Shown here: positions 49,214 through 58,975 of the stretch, piece by piece
How positions within the stretch are numbered: the stretch's first letter is position 1
Layout: the number at the start of each line of letters is the position of its first letter
Assembly: GCF_033954455.1 (NCBI RefSeq)
Contig: NZ_CP121473.1
Location: 4,078,501-4,142,500, forward strand
Reading direction: 5' to 3'
Length of the DNA stretch: 64,000 bases
Origin: Thiorhodovibrio litoralis
Lineage (GTDB): Bacteria > Pseudomonadota > Gammaproteobacteria > Chromatiales > Chromatiaceae
Position numbers and translations under genes: made by a program
Notes under the pieces: generated by a model
Databases searched by the model: none
What the model was told of the DNA's origin: nothing
What the model saw: only the letters and a program-made list of their open reading frames with translations

Positions 49214-51051
49214 TCGAGCGTGTTGGTGATGCGCTTGCGGTAGGCTTCGTCCAGGTCCGGAAACGGCAACTCATGGGCCGCGGCCCACTCGCGCACGCGC
49301 TGCTCCGCCTCCGCGCCTGCGGTTGTGTCGAGCCCCCCGTCGCGGGCCATATAAAGGGTCTGCGCGGGCAGCGCAAAGCCTGTTCCGGCCTCCTTCACGA
49401 GCTTCATCAGCCGCAGCATGATGTCTTCTTGGACCGCGAGGAACTCCGCGTACACGCTGGTATCGACATAGGCGCGCAGATCAAGCGTCAGGGCGTTGTC
49501 GCAAAAGCCGAGAAAGCGCACCCGGATCGAGTCGGCGTCGGTGTAGGCGATCTTGGGATGACTGTGGAGTAGCTCGCGCAGCCTGGCAAGCAGGTAGCGT
49601 AATTGGTCGTCGCTGGTCTCGTAGCGCAGTGCAAAACGTTGCTGCAACAAGAACCTCTCGCAAGCACTGAGATTGACGATATTGCGCTCGGCCAGGTCAG
49701 CATTGGGGATGGTAATCACAGTTCGGTCGAACTGCCGGATCTTGGTCGAGCGCAGGCCGATGACCTCGATAGTGCCGACCGGATTCCAGCCCTGGCCGTG
49801 GCGCTCGTCGAAGCGGCAGAGGTCACCCACGCGGATCGGCCGGTCCGCAAACAGATTCAGCGCGCCGATGAAGTTTTCCAGCGTCGGGCGGGCTGCGAGC
49901 GCAATGGCCAAACCGCCGACCCCAGCGCCTGCCACCAGGCCGTAGACGGGGATGCCGAGGTCCTGCGCCGCAGTGAATAGCAGAACTAGGATAACCAATA
50001 GGGAAATGACCCGCGCGACCCACCGGACCAGGCTCGCATCCAGACTCCCGACGCTGATGAGCGGCGAGTCGACCAGCGCATCGGGGATCCACCGCGCTAG
50101 CAGCATCACCGTCCACACCAAGGCCAGGCCGCTGGCAAACTCGGCGAGGTAATCCGGCCAGGCGATCATGATGCCGGTGATCTGCACCTGATCATTGAGG
50201 AAGCCGCGCATCAGGTGCATGACGACCAGCACGGTCAGCGGCGTGATCAGGCGTCGCAGCAGGCTTCTGAGACTGGCATCCCAGGGCCGGCGGAGAACCC
50301 AACGCAGCACTGTCACGATGACGACCAAGGTCAGCGCCAGACTCGCCAGCAGCATGAACCATTTCCACACCACTTGCCCGGCGATGGGACGCTGCGCCCA
50401 CTCCGGAAGTTGTTCCATCCAGCGCGGCGGCAACATCCAACCGGAGAACCCGAGCGCGGTTGCCGTCAGGTCGTCGACGTCATTGAGGCGCGATGGGCGC
50501 ACATAGGGCAGCTCGCGCGCCTGCTCGGCATAGGTGCGAGCCGATTCGATCGTCTCCGGACTAAACAGGAACTCCCCGGCACGCCCCTCTTTTTCGACGC
50601 GCTGAATGACGATGCCCGTGCCCGGCAGGCGCCATCGCGCCGGTTGCTCCGGCGGGGTAACAGTGTTCGTGTCAGCCGCGACATCCGGGATCGCCTTAGC
50701 AGGCGGTAGCTCGACCCGCGCGATCACCTCCCAGAGCCAGATGATGGTCGCGGTGGCAATCTCATGCTGAGCCGCCGGTGGGACTCTGCTGAGGTCCATC
50801 AGATTCATGCCTTGATCCACCGCCAGCAGGAACGCCCGTTGGCTTCCTGCGCTCGGGGCCGCGCGATACTCGGCATAGCGCTTAGCGATCTCGTCGGTGA
50901 GTTCGAGAAAGCTGGTGAAGGTGGCCCGCGGCGAGGAGGTGTCGGGCGGACCCAGCATGCTGGCCGAAGCCCCCAAAGCACAGATCAGCAACAGCCATGC
51001 GGCAAGCCCCGCGCATACTGGCCTGGGTAGAATGATCACTTCAGGCTTCAT
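49174..51051 (-). CDS. Large MscS-family mechanosensitive channel
   Basis: 625 residues from the ATG at 51051 (AGGA eight bases upstream; 51060 is an alternative). Signal-like segment (VCAGLAAWLLLICALGASA), a periplasmic domain of about 200 residues, several TM helices, then the MscS pore helix and beta domain (GAGVGGLAIALAARPTLENF, DRPIRVGDLCRF, STKIRQFDRTVITIPNADL). C-terminal alpha/beta domain normal. Likely an osmotic release valve. In-frame codons upstream to 51189 lie in a tandem repeat and are rejected. Divergent from the Ntn hydrolase gene. Confidence 0.88.
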   Translation of the reverse strand: MKPEVIILPRPVCAGLAAWLLLICALGASASMLGPPDTSSPRATFTSFLELTDEIAKRYAEYRAAPSAGSQRAFLLAVDQGMNLMDLSRVPPAAQHEIATATIIWLWEVIARVELPPAKAIPDVAADTNTVTPPEQPARWRLPGTGIVIQRVEKEGRAGEFLFSPETIESARTYAEQARELPYVRPSRLNDVDDLTATALGFSGWMLPPRWMEQLPEWAQRPIAGQVVWKWFMLLASLALTLVVIVTVLRWVLRRPWDASLRSLLRRLITPLTVLVVMHLMRGFLNDQVQITGIMIAWPDYLAEFASGLALVWTVMLLARWIPDALVDSPLISVGSLDASLVRWVARVISLLVILVLLFTAAQDLGIPVYGLVAGAGVGGLAIALAARPTLENFIGALNLFADRPIRVGDLCRFDERHGQGWNPVGTIEVIGLRSTKIRQFDRTVITIPNADLAERNIVNLSACERFLLQQRFALRYETSDDQLRYLLARLRELLHSHPKIAYTDADSIRVRFLGFCDNALTLDLRAYVDTSVYAEFLAVQEDIMLRLMKLVKEAGTGFALPAQTLYMARDGGLDTTAGAEAEQRVREWAAAHELPFPDLDEAYRKRITNTLDYPPEGSPGADRG

Positions 51052-51363
51052 TCTTCGCATCCTAGTCGTCAGGTTTTCGCTCAATCCTGCAATTTCCGTT
51101 GTCTCGGGTTCGAGGGTAGTCTCGGATTCGAGGGTGATGCCGGCCTTTTCGGCCGACGCATTTTCGTTCGGCACCGCATCCGCGTACAATATCCACCCTG
51201 CTGATTAAGAATGCAAAGCGTCGCCTCAGGCTCTCCGCCTCGCATCCGGCCTTGCCCCCCAAATGAGGCGAACAGCTGCTGCGCCAGCTGCGTTGAGGCA
51301 TCGGTCAGATCTCGAGCGCGGAATCGGTGACACCACCGACATCGACACAGAAAGGAGATCTAA
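51052..51363. other. Divergent intergenic region with 18-bp duplication
   Basis: 312 bases between the mscS-type gene and the choloylglycine-hydrolase-like gene; must hold both promoters. It contains a tandem 18-bp duplication at 51101-51136. No other gene is recognised. Confidence 0.6.
51101..51136. repeat. 18-bp tandem duplication
   Basis: GTCTCGGGTTCGAGGGTA at 51101-51118 and GTCTCGGATTCGAGGGTG at 51119-51136 (two differences). Confidence 0.9.
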
Positions 51364-52467
51364 ATGTGCACATCGCTCGTCTATCGTGACGCAGCCGGAA
51401 AGGCCTATTTCGGGCGGACGCTTGAGCTCACGGTCGATCTGCCCTATCAGATCGCCTGGTTCCCCGCAGGCCACGAGATGCATTCGCAGATCGCCGATCA
51501 TCCGCCCCTGAGCGTCACCACCCGCTACGGTGTGCTGGCTATCACCATGCCGGCGCGCATCCCAACCAAGGAAGCTCCCATCGGCCCGGCCGATCTCAAG
51601 GTCTTGGAGGGGCTGAACGATCAAGGCCTGACCTTCAGTCTGCTGTCCTATCCGCTGGCAGCCGGGCCCGAGGCGCCGGTTCCGAGCGAGACGGCGGTGC
51701 TTTCTGCTTCGGATCTTGGGCTCTGGGCATTGGGCCAGTTCGGCTCCGTTGCTGAAGTGAAAGCCGCGCTCGCTACGCAACCGGTGATGCTGGAGGCTCT
51801 CGCCATGTTGGGTGGCGTGGTGTCGCCCTTCCATTATGTGGTCAACGACGCCACTGGCGCCTCCTTCGTCATCGAGTTCCACAAGGGCGAGATGTCGGTC
51901 TACGACAATCCCGTGCGGGTGATGACCAACGCGCCTCGCTTCGACTGGCATTTGACGAATCTCGACAACTACACCTTCCTCAGCAACCTTGATCGACCGA
52001 CCGCGAGCTTTGGCGACTACCAGGCAGTTCAGCCGGATTCGGGGGTCGCGACCTCGGGCTTGCCGGCCTCCAACACCTCGGTCGGGCGCTTCGTGCGCGC
52101 TGCGTTCTACGCGCAATACGCGGAGAAAGCCGACACGCCAGATAAGGCCGTGACGACGCTCGCTCATGTGATGAACAATTTTGACCGCCCGCGAGGGGTG
52201 ACGATCGATCTTCCCGAGGCCGGGAGCAGTCATCTCGAGGTGCAGGGGCTCGACGCGCCGGGCGCTGGTGCCGCCACCGAGTTCACCTGCTGGACGAGCC
52301 TCTCCGACCTGGACCGCAAGCTTTTCTTTCTGCGGTCTTACGACACCTGCAACTACACGCGCTTCGATCTCACGGCGCTCGCTGGATCAGACAAGCCGCT
52401 GGTGTCGTCGTTTAAGCGGTTTGGTGGCGATGCGGCAGATGGGACAGCGACCTTGAAGATGGGGTAA
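51364..52467 (+). CDS. Choloylglycine hydrolase family (Ntn) linear amide hydrolase
   Basis: 367 residues with a strong AAGGAGAT upstream. The mature nucleophile Cys2 follows the initiator Met (CTSLVYRD), with GRTLEL near residue 18 (catalytic Arg region), NDATGASFVIEFHKGEMSVYDNP, VMTNAPRFDWHL (conserved Asn) and TSVGRFVRAAF (conserved Arg). It belongs to peptidase family C59: bile-salt hydrolases, penicillin V acylases and N-acyl homoserine lactone acylases. No signal peptide. Substrate unknown; bile-salt cleavage is unlikely in a free-living host. It may form an operon with ytcA-mdtNOP, which starts five bases after its stop. Confidence 0.85.
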   Translation: MCTSLVYRDAAGKAYFGRTLELTVDLPYQIAWFPAGHEMHSQIADHPPLSVTTRYGVLAITMPARIPTKEAPIGPADLKVLEGLNDQGLTFSLLSYPLAAGPEAPVPSETAVLSASDLGLWALGQFGSVAEVKAALATQPVMLEALAMLGGVVSPFHYVVNDATGASFVIEFHKGEMSVYDNPVRVMTNAPRFDWHLTNLDNYTFLSNLDRPTASFGDYQAVQPDSGVATSGLPASNTSVGRFVRAAFYAQYAEKADTPDKAVTTLAHVMNNFDRPRGVTIDLPEAGSSHLEVQGLDAPGAGAATEFTCWTSLSDLDRKLFFLRSYDTCNYTRFDLTALAGSDKPLVSSFKRFGGDAADGTATLKMG

Positions 52468-52472
52468 AGCCC

Positions 52473-52757
52473 ATGCGCCTCGAAAGCACGGTCGTGAGGC
52501 GGATCAGCCTACTTGCACCCCTGTTGCTTGGGCTCCAAGGCTGCGAATTCGCGGCGAGCCCATCGCTACCCTTCTACGGTGCCTACTTTCCCTTCTGGCT
52601 GGTCTGCGCTGCCATTGGCGTTCTCGGCTCTGTGCTGGTCCGTGTCCTCTTGATACGTCTGGGGATCGACGAAGGCATGCCGTTGCGCACCCTCGTGTAT
52701 ATCGCGCTCGCCTGCCTGATCGCCTTTGCGATCGCGGCCCACGCATTTGGACGCTAG
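52473..52757 (+). CDS. ytcA: YtcA-like small lipoprotein
   Basis: 94 residues. Lipobox-like LLGLQGC (Cys about 24), then two TM helices (FWLVCAAIGVLGSVLVRVLL and LVYIALACLIAFAIAAHAF). The pattern FYGAYFPFWL is seen in YtcA, encoded directly upstream of mdtN in E. coli. Function unknown; context supports a role in the MdtNOP efflux system. Confidence 0.75.
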   Translation: MRLESTVVRRISLLAPLLLGLQGCEFAASPSLPFYGAYFPFWLVCAAIGVLGSVLVRVLLIRLGIDEGMPLRTLVYIALACLIAFAIAAHAFGR

Positions 52758-52760
52758 CGC

Positions 52761-53828
52761 ATGGCCAAGTCCGCCTATGCGCGAAAATACACGGTCGGCG
52801 GCATCATTATTGCCCTGGTGATCGTCATCGGCGCGGTCTTGGCAGGGCGCTTGTACGTTCACCGTGCCTCGAACAATCCCATGTCCGAGGATGCCGTGCT
52901 GACGGCGAGCCTGGTGAATGTCGCCGCCACCATCGCCGGGCGGGTCGTGACCATCGCGGTGACCGATAACCAGCGCGTCGCCGAGGGCGATCTGCTGTTT
53001 GCGCTCGATCCCGAGCCCTACAAGCTCGCTGTGGCGCAGGTCACGGCGGACCTGCGACTCGCCGAGGCGTCGCGCGACGCTCAGCGTCGGACCATCTCGG
53101 CCGAGCAGTCGAATGCCGTCGTTGCCTCCCAGCAGGTGGAGCGGGCCCGCGCCAACCTGGCGCTGGCCGAAGCGACGCTCGCACGACTCCTGCCCTTGGC
53201 GCCCAAGGGCTATGTGACGGCCCAACAGGTCGATGACGCTCGCACCGCCCGGGATGACGCGCAGACAAGCCTCGATCAAGCGCTGCGCCAGGCCGACGCT
53301 GCCGATGCCCTGGTCACCACGCTCGACGCCTCGGAGGCGCTGGTCGCCGCCCGGCAGGCGGCCCTGGCCATCGCCGAGCGGGAACTGGCGGCGACCGAAG
53401 TGCGTGCGCCCCATGACGGGCTGGTGGTCGGCCTTACCGTCTCGACCGGGGAGATCGTCGCGCCCGGTCAGTCGCTGTTCACGCTGATCGATACCGAGCA
53501 CTGGTATGCCTCGGCCACCTTCCCCGAGACCGAGCTTTCCCGCATCCTGATCGGCGACTGCGCGAGCGTCTGCGTGCTGGCCGATCGCTCGCGTCCCGTC
53601 GTCGGTCGGGTCGAGAGCATCGGTTGGGGCGTCATCTCTGAGGATTTGGTGAACCTGCCCCGCGGCGTCCCTTACGTTCCGAAGTCGCTCAAGTGGGTGC
53701 GCATCATCCAGCGCTTCCCAGTGCGGATCAGGCTTGAGAATCCACCTGCGAACCTGATGCGAGTGGGCGCGTCGGCGGTTGCGGTGGTGCGGCATGGCGA
53801 AGGTTGTGGAAGCGGCGCACCCGAGTGA
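52761..53828 (+). CDS. mdtN: HlyD/MdtN-type efflux periplasmic adaptor
   Basis: 355 residues. N-terminal TM anchor (about 12-33), lipoyl half-motifs (TIAGRVVTIAVTDNQRVAEGDLLFAL; EVRAPHDGLVVGL), an alpha-helical hairpin (about 90-200, AQQVDDARTARDDAQTSLDQ) and a beta-barrel with DRSRPVVGRVESIGWG. Fits membrane-fusion proteins that pair with FUSC-type pumps such as MdtO. Overlaps mdtO by 35 bases. Confidence 0.85.
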   Translation: MAKSAYARKYTVGGIIIALVIVIGAVLAGRLYVHRASNNPMSEDAVLTASLVNVAATIAGRVVTIAVTDNQRVAEGDLLFALDPEPYKLAVAQVTADLRLAEASRDAQRRTISAEQSNAVVASQQVERARANLALAEATLARLLPLAPKGYVTAQQVDDARTARDDAQTSLDQALRQADAADALVTTLDASEALVAARQAALAIAERELAATEVRAPHDGLVVGLTVSTGEIVAPGQSLFTLIDTEHWYASATFPETELSRILIGDCASVCVLADRSRPVVGRVESIGWGVISEDLVNLPRGVPYVPKSLKWVRIIQRFPVRIRLENPPANLMRVGASAVAVVRHGEGCGSGAPE

Positions 53829-55785
53829 CCTTGTCGGCGCGCCGCCGTCGCTCTGGCGCCAGGCGCTAGAGGACCTGCGGCCCTTCCCCGGCCGGGTCGG
53901 TATGACGTGGCGGGTTGCGCTGCTGTGCGCCCTGGTGACCGGCGCTGGCATGATGTTCGAGGTCCCCGAGGCGGCGATCAGTTGCTACCTGATCATCTTT
54001 TTGATGAAGCCCGACGCCGTGGTGAACATTGGCACCGGAATCGGCTTCTTGGTGCTGCTGCCTGGGCTCATCGCCTTTCTGGTCTGGGTGGTGAACCTGA
54101 CCAGTGGCTCGACGCTGCACATCATGGTGGCGATCGTCATCACCTCCTGCCTGTTGCTTTACCTCGGCGCGGCGACCCAACTCGGCGAGCAAGGCAGCGT
54201 GGCGGCGTTGATCATTGCCTTCGTGCTGACCTTGATCGTCAAGGCACCCTTCGGTGACGCGGCGACCTTCGCCTTGCGCGAGGCCTGGGCGATGGCCGCG
54301 CTGCCGATGATCTGGATGGTCGGCTTCAACTTGCTCCTTGGCTTTTCGCCCGTGATGCTGCTGCGCGACAAGCTTCGCGACAGGCTTGCCGCCGCCGCGC
54401 AGGCCTTGGAGACGGGTGATCGGGCAGCGTTGCGCGAATTGCTGCGTGAAGGGAACGCGCTCTTCGACCCGCAGGCGCTGGCGGCACGGCTGTTGGGGAT
54501 GGTTCCGCGCGCGGACGCACGGCAAATCGCGGCGGACGTGCGAGCCGGCTTTGCGCTGATGCTCGCGGTGTCGGCGCTGCCTGCGGATCTCGCCCCGGCG
54601 CGGCGCTGCGCGCTCGCGGAACAGATTCGCGCGGCCCATGACGCGCTCGGTAAGGGCGAGGCTCCGCCAGCGCCTCCCGCTGCCGCCTATCACCCGCCCG
54701 CAGACGCAGACACAGAAACATCCTCCGCCGAGCGCGCGGCATGGAGCGCGCTCCGCGTGCTCGCCGGCGCGCCTGAACCGGAGGTAGTGCCAGCACCGGC
54801 GATTCCGTTCGTCGCACCGGATGCGCTGCGCAATCCCGCCTACATCCGCTTTGCGCTCAAGACCACGGCGGCAGCGGTCATCTGCTTTCTCATCTATACG
54901 GCAATTGACTGGCAGGGCATCCATACGGCGATGATCACCTGCTATGTCGCCGCGCTCGGCACCACCGGAGAGACCGTGCACAAGCTCGCGTTGCGCATCA
55001 CCGGGTGCCTGATCGGGGCGGCCATCGGTGTTGCGGCGATCTTTTGGGTCATTCCTCATATCGATGGGATCGGTGCGCTGATGGTGCTGGTTTTCCTCGG
55101 CTGCCTGGTCGGCGCCTGGGTCTCGACTGGCCCCGAGCGCCTCTCCTATGCCGGTGTGCAGGTGGCGCTCGCGTTTCTGCTGACGGTGTTACAGGGCTTC
55201 GGCCCGAGTACCAGTCTGGATACGGCACAGGGCCGGATCTTTGGCATTTTGCTCGGCAATCTCGTCGTCTATCTGATCTTTACGCGCATCTGGCCGGCGC
55301 CCGTTGTCGACGAGGCCCGTGCCTTCTTCGCGCGTGCCCTCTCGGGGCTGGCGGGGATGGCTCGGCTTGCGCCCACCATGCGACCGAACGCCGTGAGCAG
55401 CGCTGCGGCGGTCGAATTGCTGGTCGGCAAGGGCGAGGAGGTGCTGCGCCTGCTGCCCTTCGAGCCCCGCGAGCTGAGACCGACGCCCGCAAGCGAGGCG
55501 GCGCTCCATGGTGCGTTCGCCGAGATCGAGGCGCTCAATCGCGCCATCTGGCTGGGCCGCGACGCGGACCTCGCGCAAACCGCTGAGCAACTCGACCTCC
55601 TCGCGGAACGGTTTCACGGACCCGGCGGAGAATCCGGGCTCCGCTCTGATCCCGATCCCGACGCTGGCCCCGGCCGCGGCCACGGCCCCGGTCCTTCGGC
55701 GTCCCCGGCTCGGCATGCCGGTTCAGTGTTTATCGCCGGCCCCTTCAGCCGCCAACTCGACCAACTCCAGGGAGCCGCGGAATGA
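53794..55785 (+). CDS. mdtO: FUSC-family MdtO-type efflux pump subunit
   Basis: 663 residues from the ATG at 53794. Two membrane blocks of five to six helices (about 35-185 and 355-500) separated by a soluble domain, the FUSC/aromatic-acid-exporter architecture. The N-terminal block has YLIIFLMKPDAVVNIGTGIG; the C-terminal block TAIDWQGIHTAMITCYVAAL. It exports toxic or aromatic compounds with MdtN and MdtP; the energy source is probably the proton gradient. The end overlaps mdtP by four bases. Confidence 0.85.
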   Translation: MAKVVEAAHPSDLVGAPPSLWRQALEDLRPFPGRVGMTWRVALLCALVTGAGMMFEVPEAAISCYLIIFLMKPDAVVNIGTGIGFLVLLPGLIAFLVWVVNLTSGSTLHIMVAIVITSCLLLYLGAATQLGEQGSVAALIIAFVLTLIVKAPFGDAATFALREAWAMAALPMIWMVGFNLLLGFSPVMLLRDKLRDRLAAAAQALETGDRAALRELLREGNALFDPQALAARLLGMVPRADARQIAADVRAGFALMLAVSALPADLAPARRCALAEQIRAAHDALGKGEAPPAPPAAAYHPPADADTETSSAERAAWSALRVLAGAPEPEVVPAPAIPFVAPDALRNPAYIRFALKTTAAAVICFLIYTAIDWQGIHTAMITCYVAALGTTGETVHKLALRITGCLIGAAIGVAAIFWVIPHIDGIGALMVLVFLGCLVGAWVSTGPERLSYAGVQVALAFLLTVLQGFGPSTSLDTAQGRIFGILLGNLVVYLIFTRIWPAPVVDEARAFFARALSGLAGMARLAPTMRPNAVSSAAAVELLVGKGEEVLRLLPFEPRELRPTPASEAALHGAFAEIEALNRAIWLGRDADLAQTAEQLDLLAERFHGPGGESGLRSDPDPDAGPGRGHGPGPSASPARHAGSVFIAGPFSRQLDQLQGAAE

Positions 55786-57362
55786 CGGATCGCCACGCTT
55801 TGTTTCACCGCTCCGGCGCTTCAGTTCTCGCTTTCGCTCTGGCTTTGACGCTGGCGCTGGTGCTGGCTCTGACGCTGGCTGGCTGCGCCTCCAACGCAGA
55901 GAACATGACCTCCGCTTCGCCCGACCAGCCCTGGACGCCTCGGGGCGACGAGGAGACAGACCTTTGGAGTCTTGCGCGCGCGGGTCAGTCAGCATCAGGG
56001 GCAGCGTCAGGGGACGGGCCTGCAAACTTCAGCATCCCCGCGGATGCAGCGCGCGCGCAGCTCACCCTGACCGAGGGAGTTGATCCGGACCGCACCTATC
56101 GCCTGCCTGAACTCATCGATCTCGCACAGCGCAGCAACCCGGCAACCCGCGCCGCCTGGCAACAGGCACGGCAGGCGGCGCTGGCGGTCGGCATGGTGGA
56201 GGCGACCTATCTGCCCGTCATTACCGCGAGTGTGATCGGCGGGTATCAAGATCTAACGACGCCGCTGCCGGACGTGCTGGGCGAAAGCCTCAGTTTCGAC
56301 ACCACCGAACAGGGTACCGCAGGAATTCTCGCGCTGCAGTGGCTGCTGTTTGACTTCGGCCAGCGCCAGGCACTCGCGACTGCGGCCAAACACACGGCGA
56401 TCGCGGCGAACATTCTCTTTAATGGCTCGCATCAAAAGCTGATCTTCGAGGTGTCACAGTCCTACTACCTTTATGGTGCCGCGATCCAGCGACGCGGCTT
56501 TGCCGAAACCGCGTTGCGCAACGCCGAAGCAGTCAGGACCGCCGTCGAAGCGCGCGAGGCCCAGGGTCTCGCCACCAGCGTGGAGACGGCACAGGCGCGC
56601 CAAGCCGTCGCACAGGCCGAATTACGTCGAGTCCAGGCGGACGGGGAGGAACGCGATGCCTACCAGAACCTGCTCGCCGCCGTGGGTGTGAATGCCGCGT
56701 TGAAGGTCGATGCGATGAGCGCGGCGCGGCGGCCGCTTCCTGCACCAGCCTCCGCACCGCTCGAGGCGACGATCCGACAGGCGCTGTCTCAGCGGCCCGA
56801 CGTCGCGGCGAGCTACGCGGCACTGCAAGCCAGCAAGGCCGGTATCAAGGCCGCGCAGGCCGGCTATCTGCCAAAGGTCTATGCCGGCGGCAACCTCGCC
56901 GCTGGCACGGGGAATTTCGATGTTTCCGGTCTGCCCACCATCGGTCAGCAGGGCTCAGGCAACGGTCTGCTGCTAGGGGTCACCGTGCCAATCTACGACG
57001 CCGGCCTGCGGGATGCTCGGGTCAGCGAAGCGAAGTCCCAGGCCAAGCTGGCCGCTGATGAGTTTCAACGAGTGCAAACCGCTGCGGTAACCGAAATCGT
57101 TGGAGCCCGCAATGCGCTGCGCACCGCGCTCGAATCGCACCGCGCCGCCACGGCGCTGGTCGGTGCCGCATCGACCACCTATGATGCCGCCTTGGCGGCT
57201 TACCGCAATGGCGTCGGCACGGTCGATGTGGCAACAGAGGCGGACACCGCGCTGCTCGATGCTCGCCAGGCGCAGGCAGAGGCGCATGCGGGCGCGCTAA
57301 TCGGCGCGGTGAACTTAGCCTTTGTCGTCGGCTCACTCACCTCGCGGGCAAGTTTGCCCTGA
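55782..57362 (+). CDS. mdtP: TolC-family outer membrane efflux lipoprotein (MdtP-type)
   Basis: 526 residues. Lipoprotein signal with lipobox TLAGC after an Ala-Leu-Thr repeat region (a short DNA repeat), then two OEP repeats typical of RND/FUSC outer-membrane factors (LAQRSNPATRAAWQQARQA; TIRQALSQRPDVAASYAALQ). It forms the trimeric outer-membrane channel of the complex. The ATGA overlap with mdtO shows translational coupling. Confidence 0.88.
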   Translation: MTDRHALFHRSGASVLAFALALTLALVLALTLAGCASNAENMTSASPDQPWTPRGDEETDLWSLARAGQSASGAASGDGPANFSIPADAARAQLTLTEGVDPDRTYRLPELIDLAQRSNPATRAAWQQARQAALAVGMVEATYLPVITASVIGGYQDLTTPLPDVLGESLSFDTTEQGTAGILALQWLLFDFGQRQALATAAKHTAIAANILFNGSHQKLIFEVSQSYYLYGAAIQRRGFAETALRNAEAVRTAVEAREAQGLATSVETAQARQAVAQAELRRVQADGEERDAYQNLLAAVGVNAALKVDAMSAARRPLPAPASAPLEATIRQALSQRPDVAASYAALQASKAGIKAAQAGYLPKVYAGGNLAAGTGNFDVSGLPTIGQQGSGNGLLLGVTVPIYDAGLRDARVSEAKSQAKLAADEFQRVQTAAVTEIVGARNALRTALESHRAATALVGAASTTYDAALAAYRNGVGTVDVATEADTALLDARQAQAEAHAGALIGAVNLAFVVGSLTSRASLP

Positions 57363-57414
57363 TGTGACGAGTTTTTCCGGCAATCGCCTAAGCGCCAAGC
57401 TTGAGGTCCATCGC

Positions 57415-58116
57415 ATGTTCAAAACTCATCGCCGGAATCAAACAACCAGCGGTTTCGTGCGCGACTCCGAGCCCAAGGCGCGTCCGATGCGTTTCGCCAT
57501 CCTGCTCTTCAGTCTGCTTGTTCTCGCTGGTGCCAGCGGCTTTGCGACCACTGGCATCGGCGAACTAGTTGGAAACATCGCTGCATCAGCCGTCCTGCTC
57601 GCCGGGCTGGCCTCGATGTACCGCAAGAGAATTCTGCTCATTGTCGGCTGCGTGCTTTTGGTGCCAGCACTTGCCGCCCGCTGGACCTTTTTCTGGCTTC
57701 AGGCCTCGGCGCTGGCACCAGTATCCATCCTGTTCTCGCTGCTCTTTACCGCCTTTAACGCGGGCGCGCTCTTCGTCTACATCCAGCGCCGCGGATCACC
57801 AACCAACGACACGGTTTACGGCGGCATCTGCGTCTACATCCTGCTCGGCTACTGCTTTGCTCTGGTGTTTATGTTGCTGGAGACATTTTCACCAGGCCCC
57901 TTCTATTACGCGCATGCAGCCCCGGTTGGCCACGACCAGGTCCAGGGTCAACTGATCTATTTTAGCTTCGTCACCCTGACCACCGTCGGCTTCGGCGACA
58001 TCACACCATTGACGCAGCCGGCAAAGTCGTTGGCGATGATCGAGGCCGTTGTCGGACCGATGTTCGTTGCCGTATTCCTCGCCCGCCTGGTTGGCATCCG
58101 GACCTCGAGCCATTAG
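57415..58116 (+). CDS. Two-TM potassium channel-type ion channel
   Basis: 233 residues from the ATG at 57415 with GAGG upstream. Several hydrophobic helices, and a C-terminal pore block with selectivity filter TTVGFGDI followed by the last TM (VVGPMFVAVFLARL). This Ion_trans_2-type filter fits a K+-selective channel. There is no RCK/TrkA domain, so gating is unclear. Upstream in-frame codons to 57322 overlap mdtP and are rejected. Confidence 0.85.
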   Translation: MFKTHRRNQTTSGFVRDSEPKARPMRFAILLFSLLVLAGASGFATTGIGELVGNIAASAVLLAGLASMYRKRILLIVGCVLLVPALAARWTFFWLQASALAPVSILFSLLFTAFNAGALFVYIQRRGSPTNDTVYGGICVYILLGYCFALVFMLLETFSPGPFYYAHAAPVGHDQVQGQLIYFSFVTLTTVGFGDITPLTQPAKSLAMIEAVVGPMFVAVFLARLVGIRTSSH

Positions 58117-58216
58117 TCGCCAACATGCACCCCAAGGCGGTATACACGCATCTTCCCGACCAGCACAGCCTGGATCATGACCACGTTCAGGTTGTGAAGG
58201 ATAAAAAAGCGCGGCA

Positions 58217-58684
58217 TCAACCGGACTTTGCCTTTGTCATCAACCAATGGGGCACGGTTAAGTCCCAGCGAATCGCAGCCGCGCGCAGCGCGAAGATGAT
58301 GCCGATGCAGCCGATTGCTGCGGCAGATCGATGGTCCGGGACCCAGGCTAGCAGCGCAACGTAGAGGGTGCAGCCAATCAGCACTGGTGTTGCATAAAGC
58401 TCGCGCGTTATCAAGAGCGTCTGGCGGCCCGCCAGTACGTCCCTGAGCAGACCGCCGCCAATGGCCGTGACGATGCCCAGAATGATCGGGGCGAGCGGGC
58501 GACCGAAGTCCATGGCCCAGGACTTGTCGACGGTCTGAATCGCAAACAAGGCGGCGCCGAAGCCGTCGATGTAAGGAAATAAAAGGTACCATATATGATC
58601 CGCCCCGCGATGCAAGAGGAAAATTGCTGATTTGGTAGAAGGAAACGTTGCAGCCATATATCCGGCATCGATATCGGGATCCAT
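58217..58684 (-). pseudogene. Truncated TRIC/UPF0126 (YicG-like) membrane protein
   Basis: The minus frame from about 58570 to 58217 encodes the second half of a UPF0126/TRIC channel (DGFGAALFAIQTVDKSW, VTAIGGGLLRDVLAGRQ, RELYATPVLIGC, IIFALRAAAIRWDL). The first TRIC repeat is missing; upstream codons (58570-58684) are unrelated. A functional TRIC protein needs both repeats (about 205 residues), so this is a decayed copy. Confidence 0.75.
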
Positions 58685-58975
58685 GTGGTCCCCGTGCCCT
58701 GATGGAATGCGCGTACCTCGCCGTCCTCAATCAGGATCACAGTCTCAGCGTAAGCTGGCTTTGGAACCTTTCGGGTTTTCAGCAAGGCGGTCGTACCTTT
58801 CATGCCATCACAGTGAAATTCACTCTTCGCAACTCGTGGTGTGGAACTCGGTTATCGCCCGTTCAAGGGCCATACCATTACCCATATCTCCCCGCCCCAG
58901 CGTCGTCCGGGGCTGGACACAGCTCCCGAGTTCTGCTGAGATGCCCTTTCATCTTCAGCAAGGGGACGGGAGACC

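Noticed and set aside
53866-55059. 397-codon minus-strand open frame
   Set aside because: Antisense to mdtO; composition is Arg/Gln/His-rich, typical of reverse reading of GC-rich genes.
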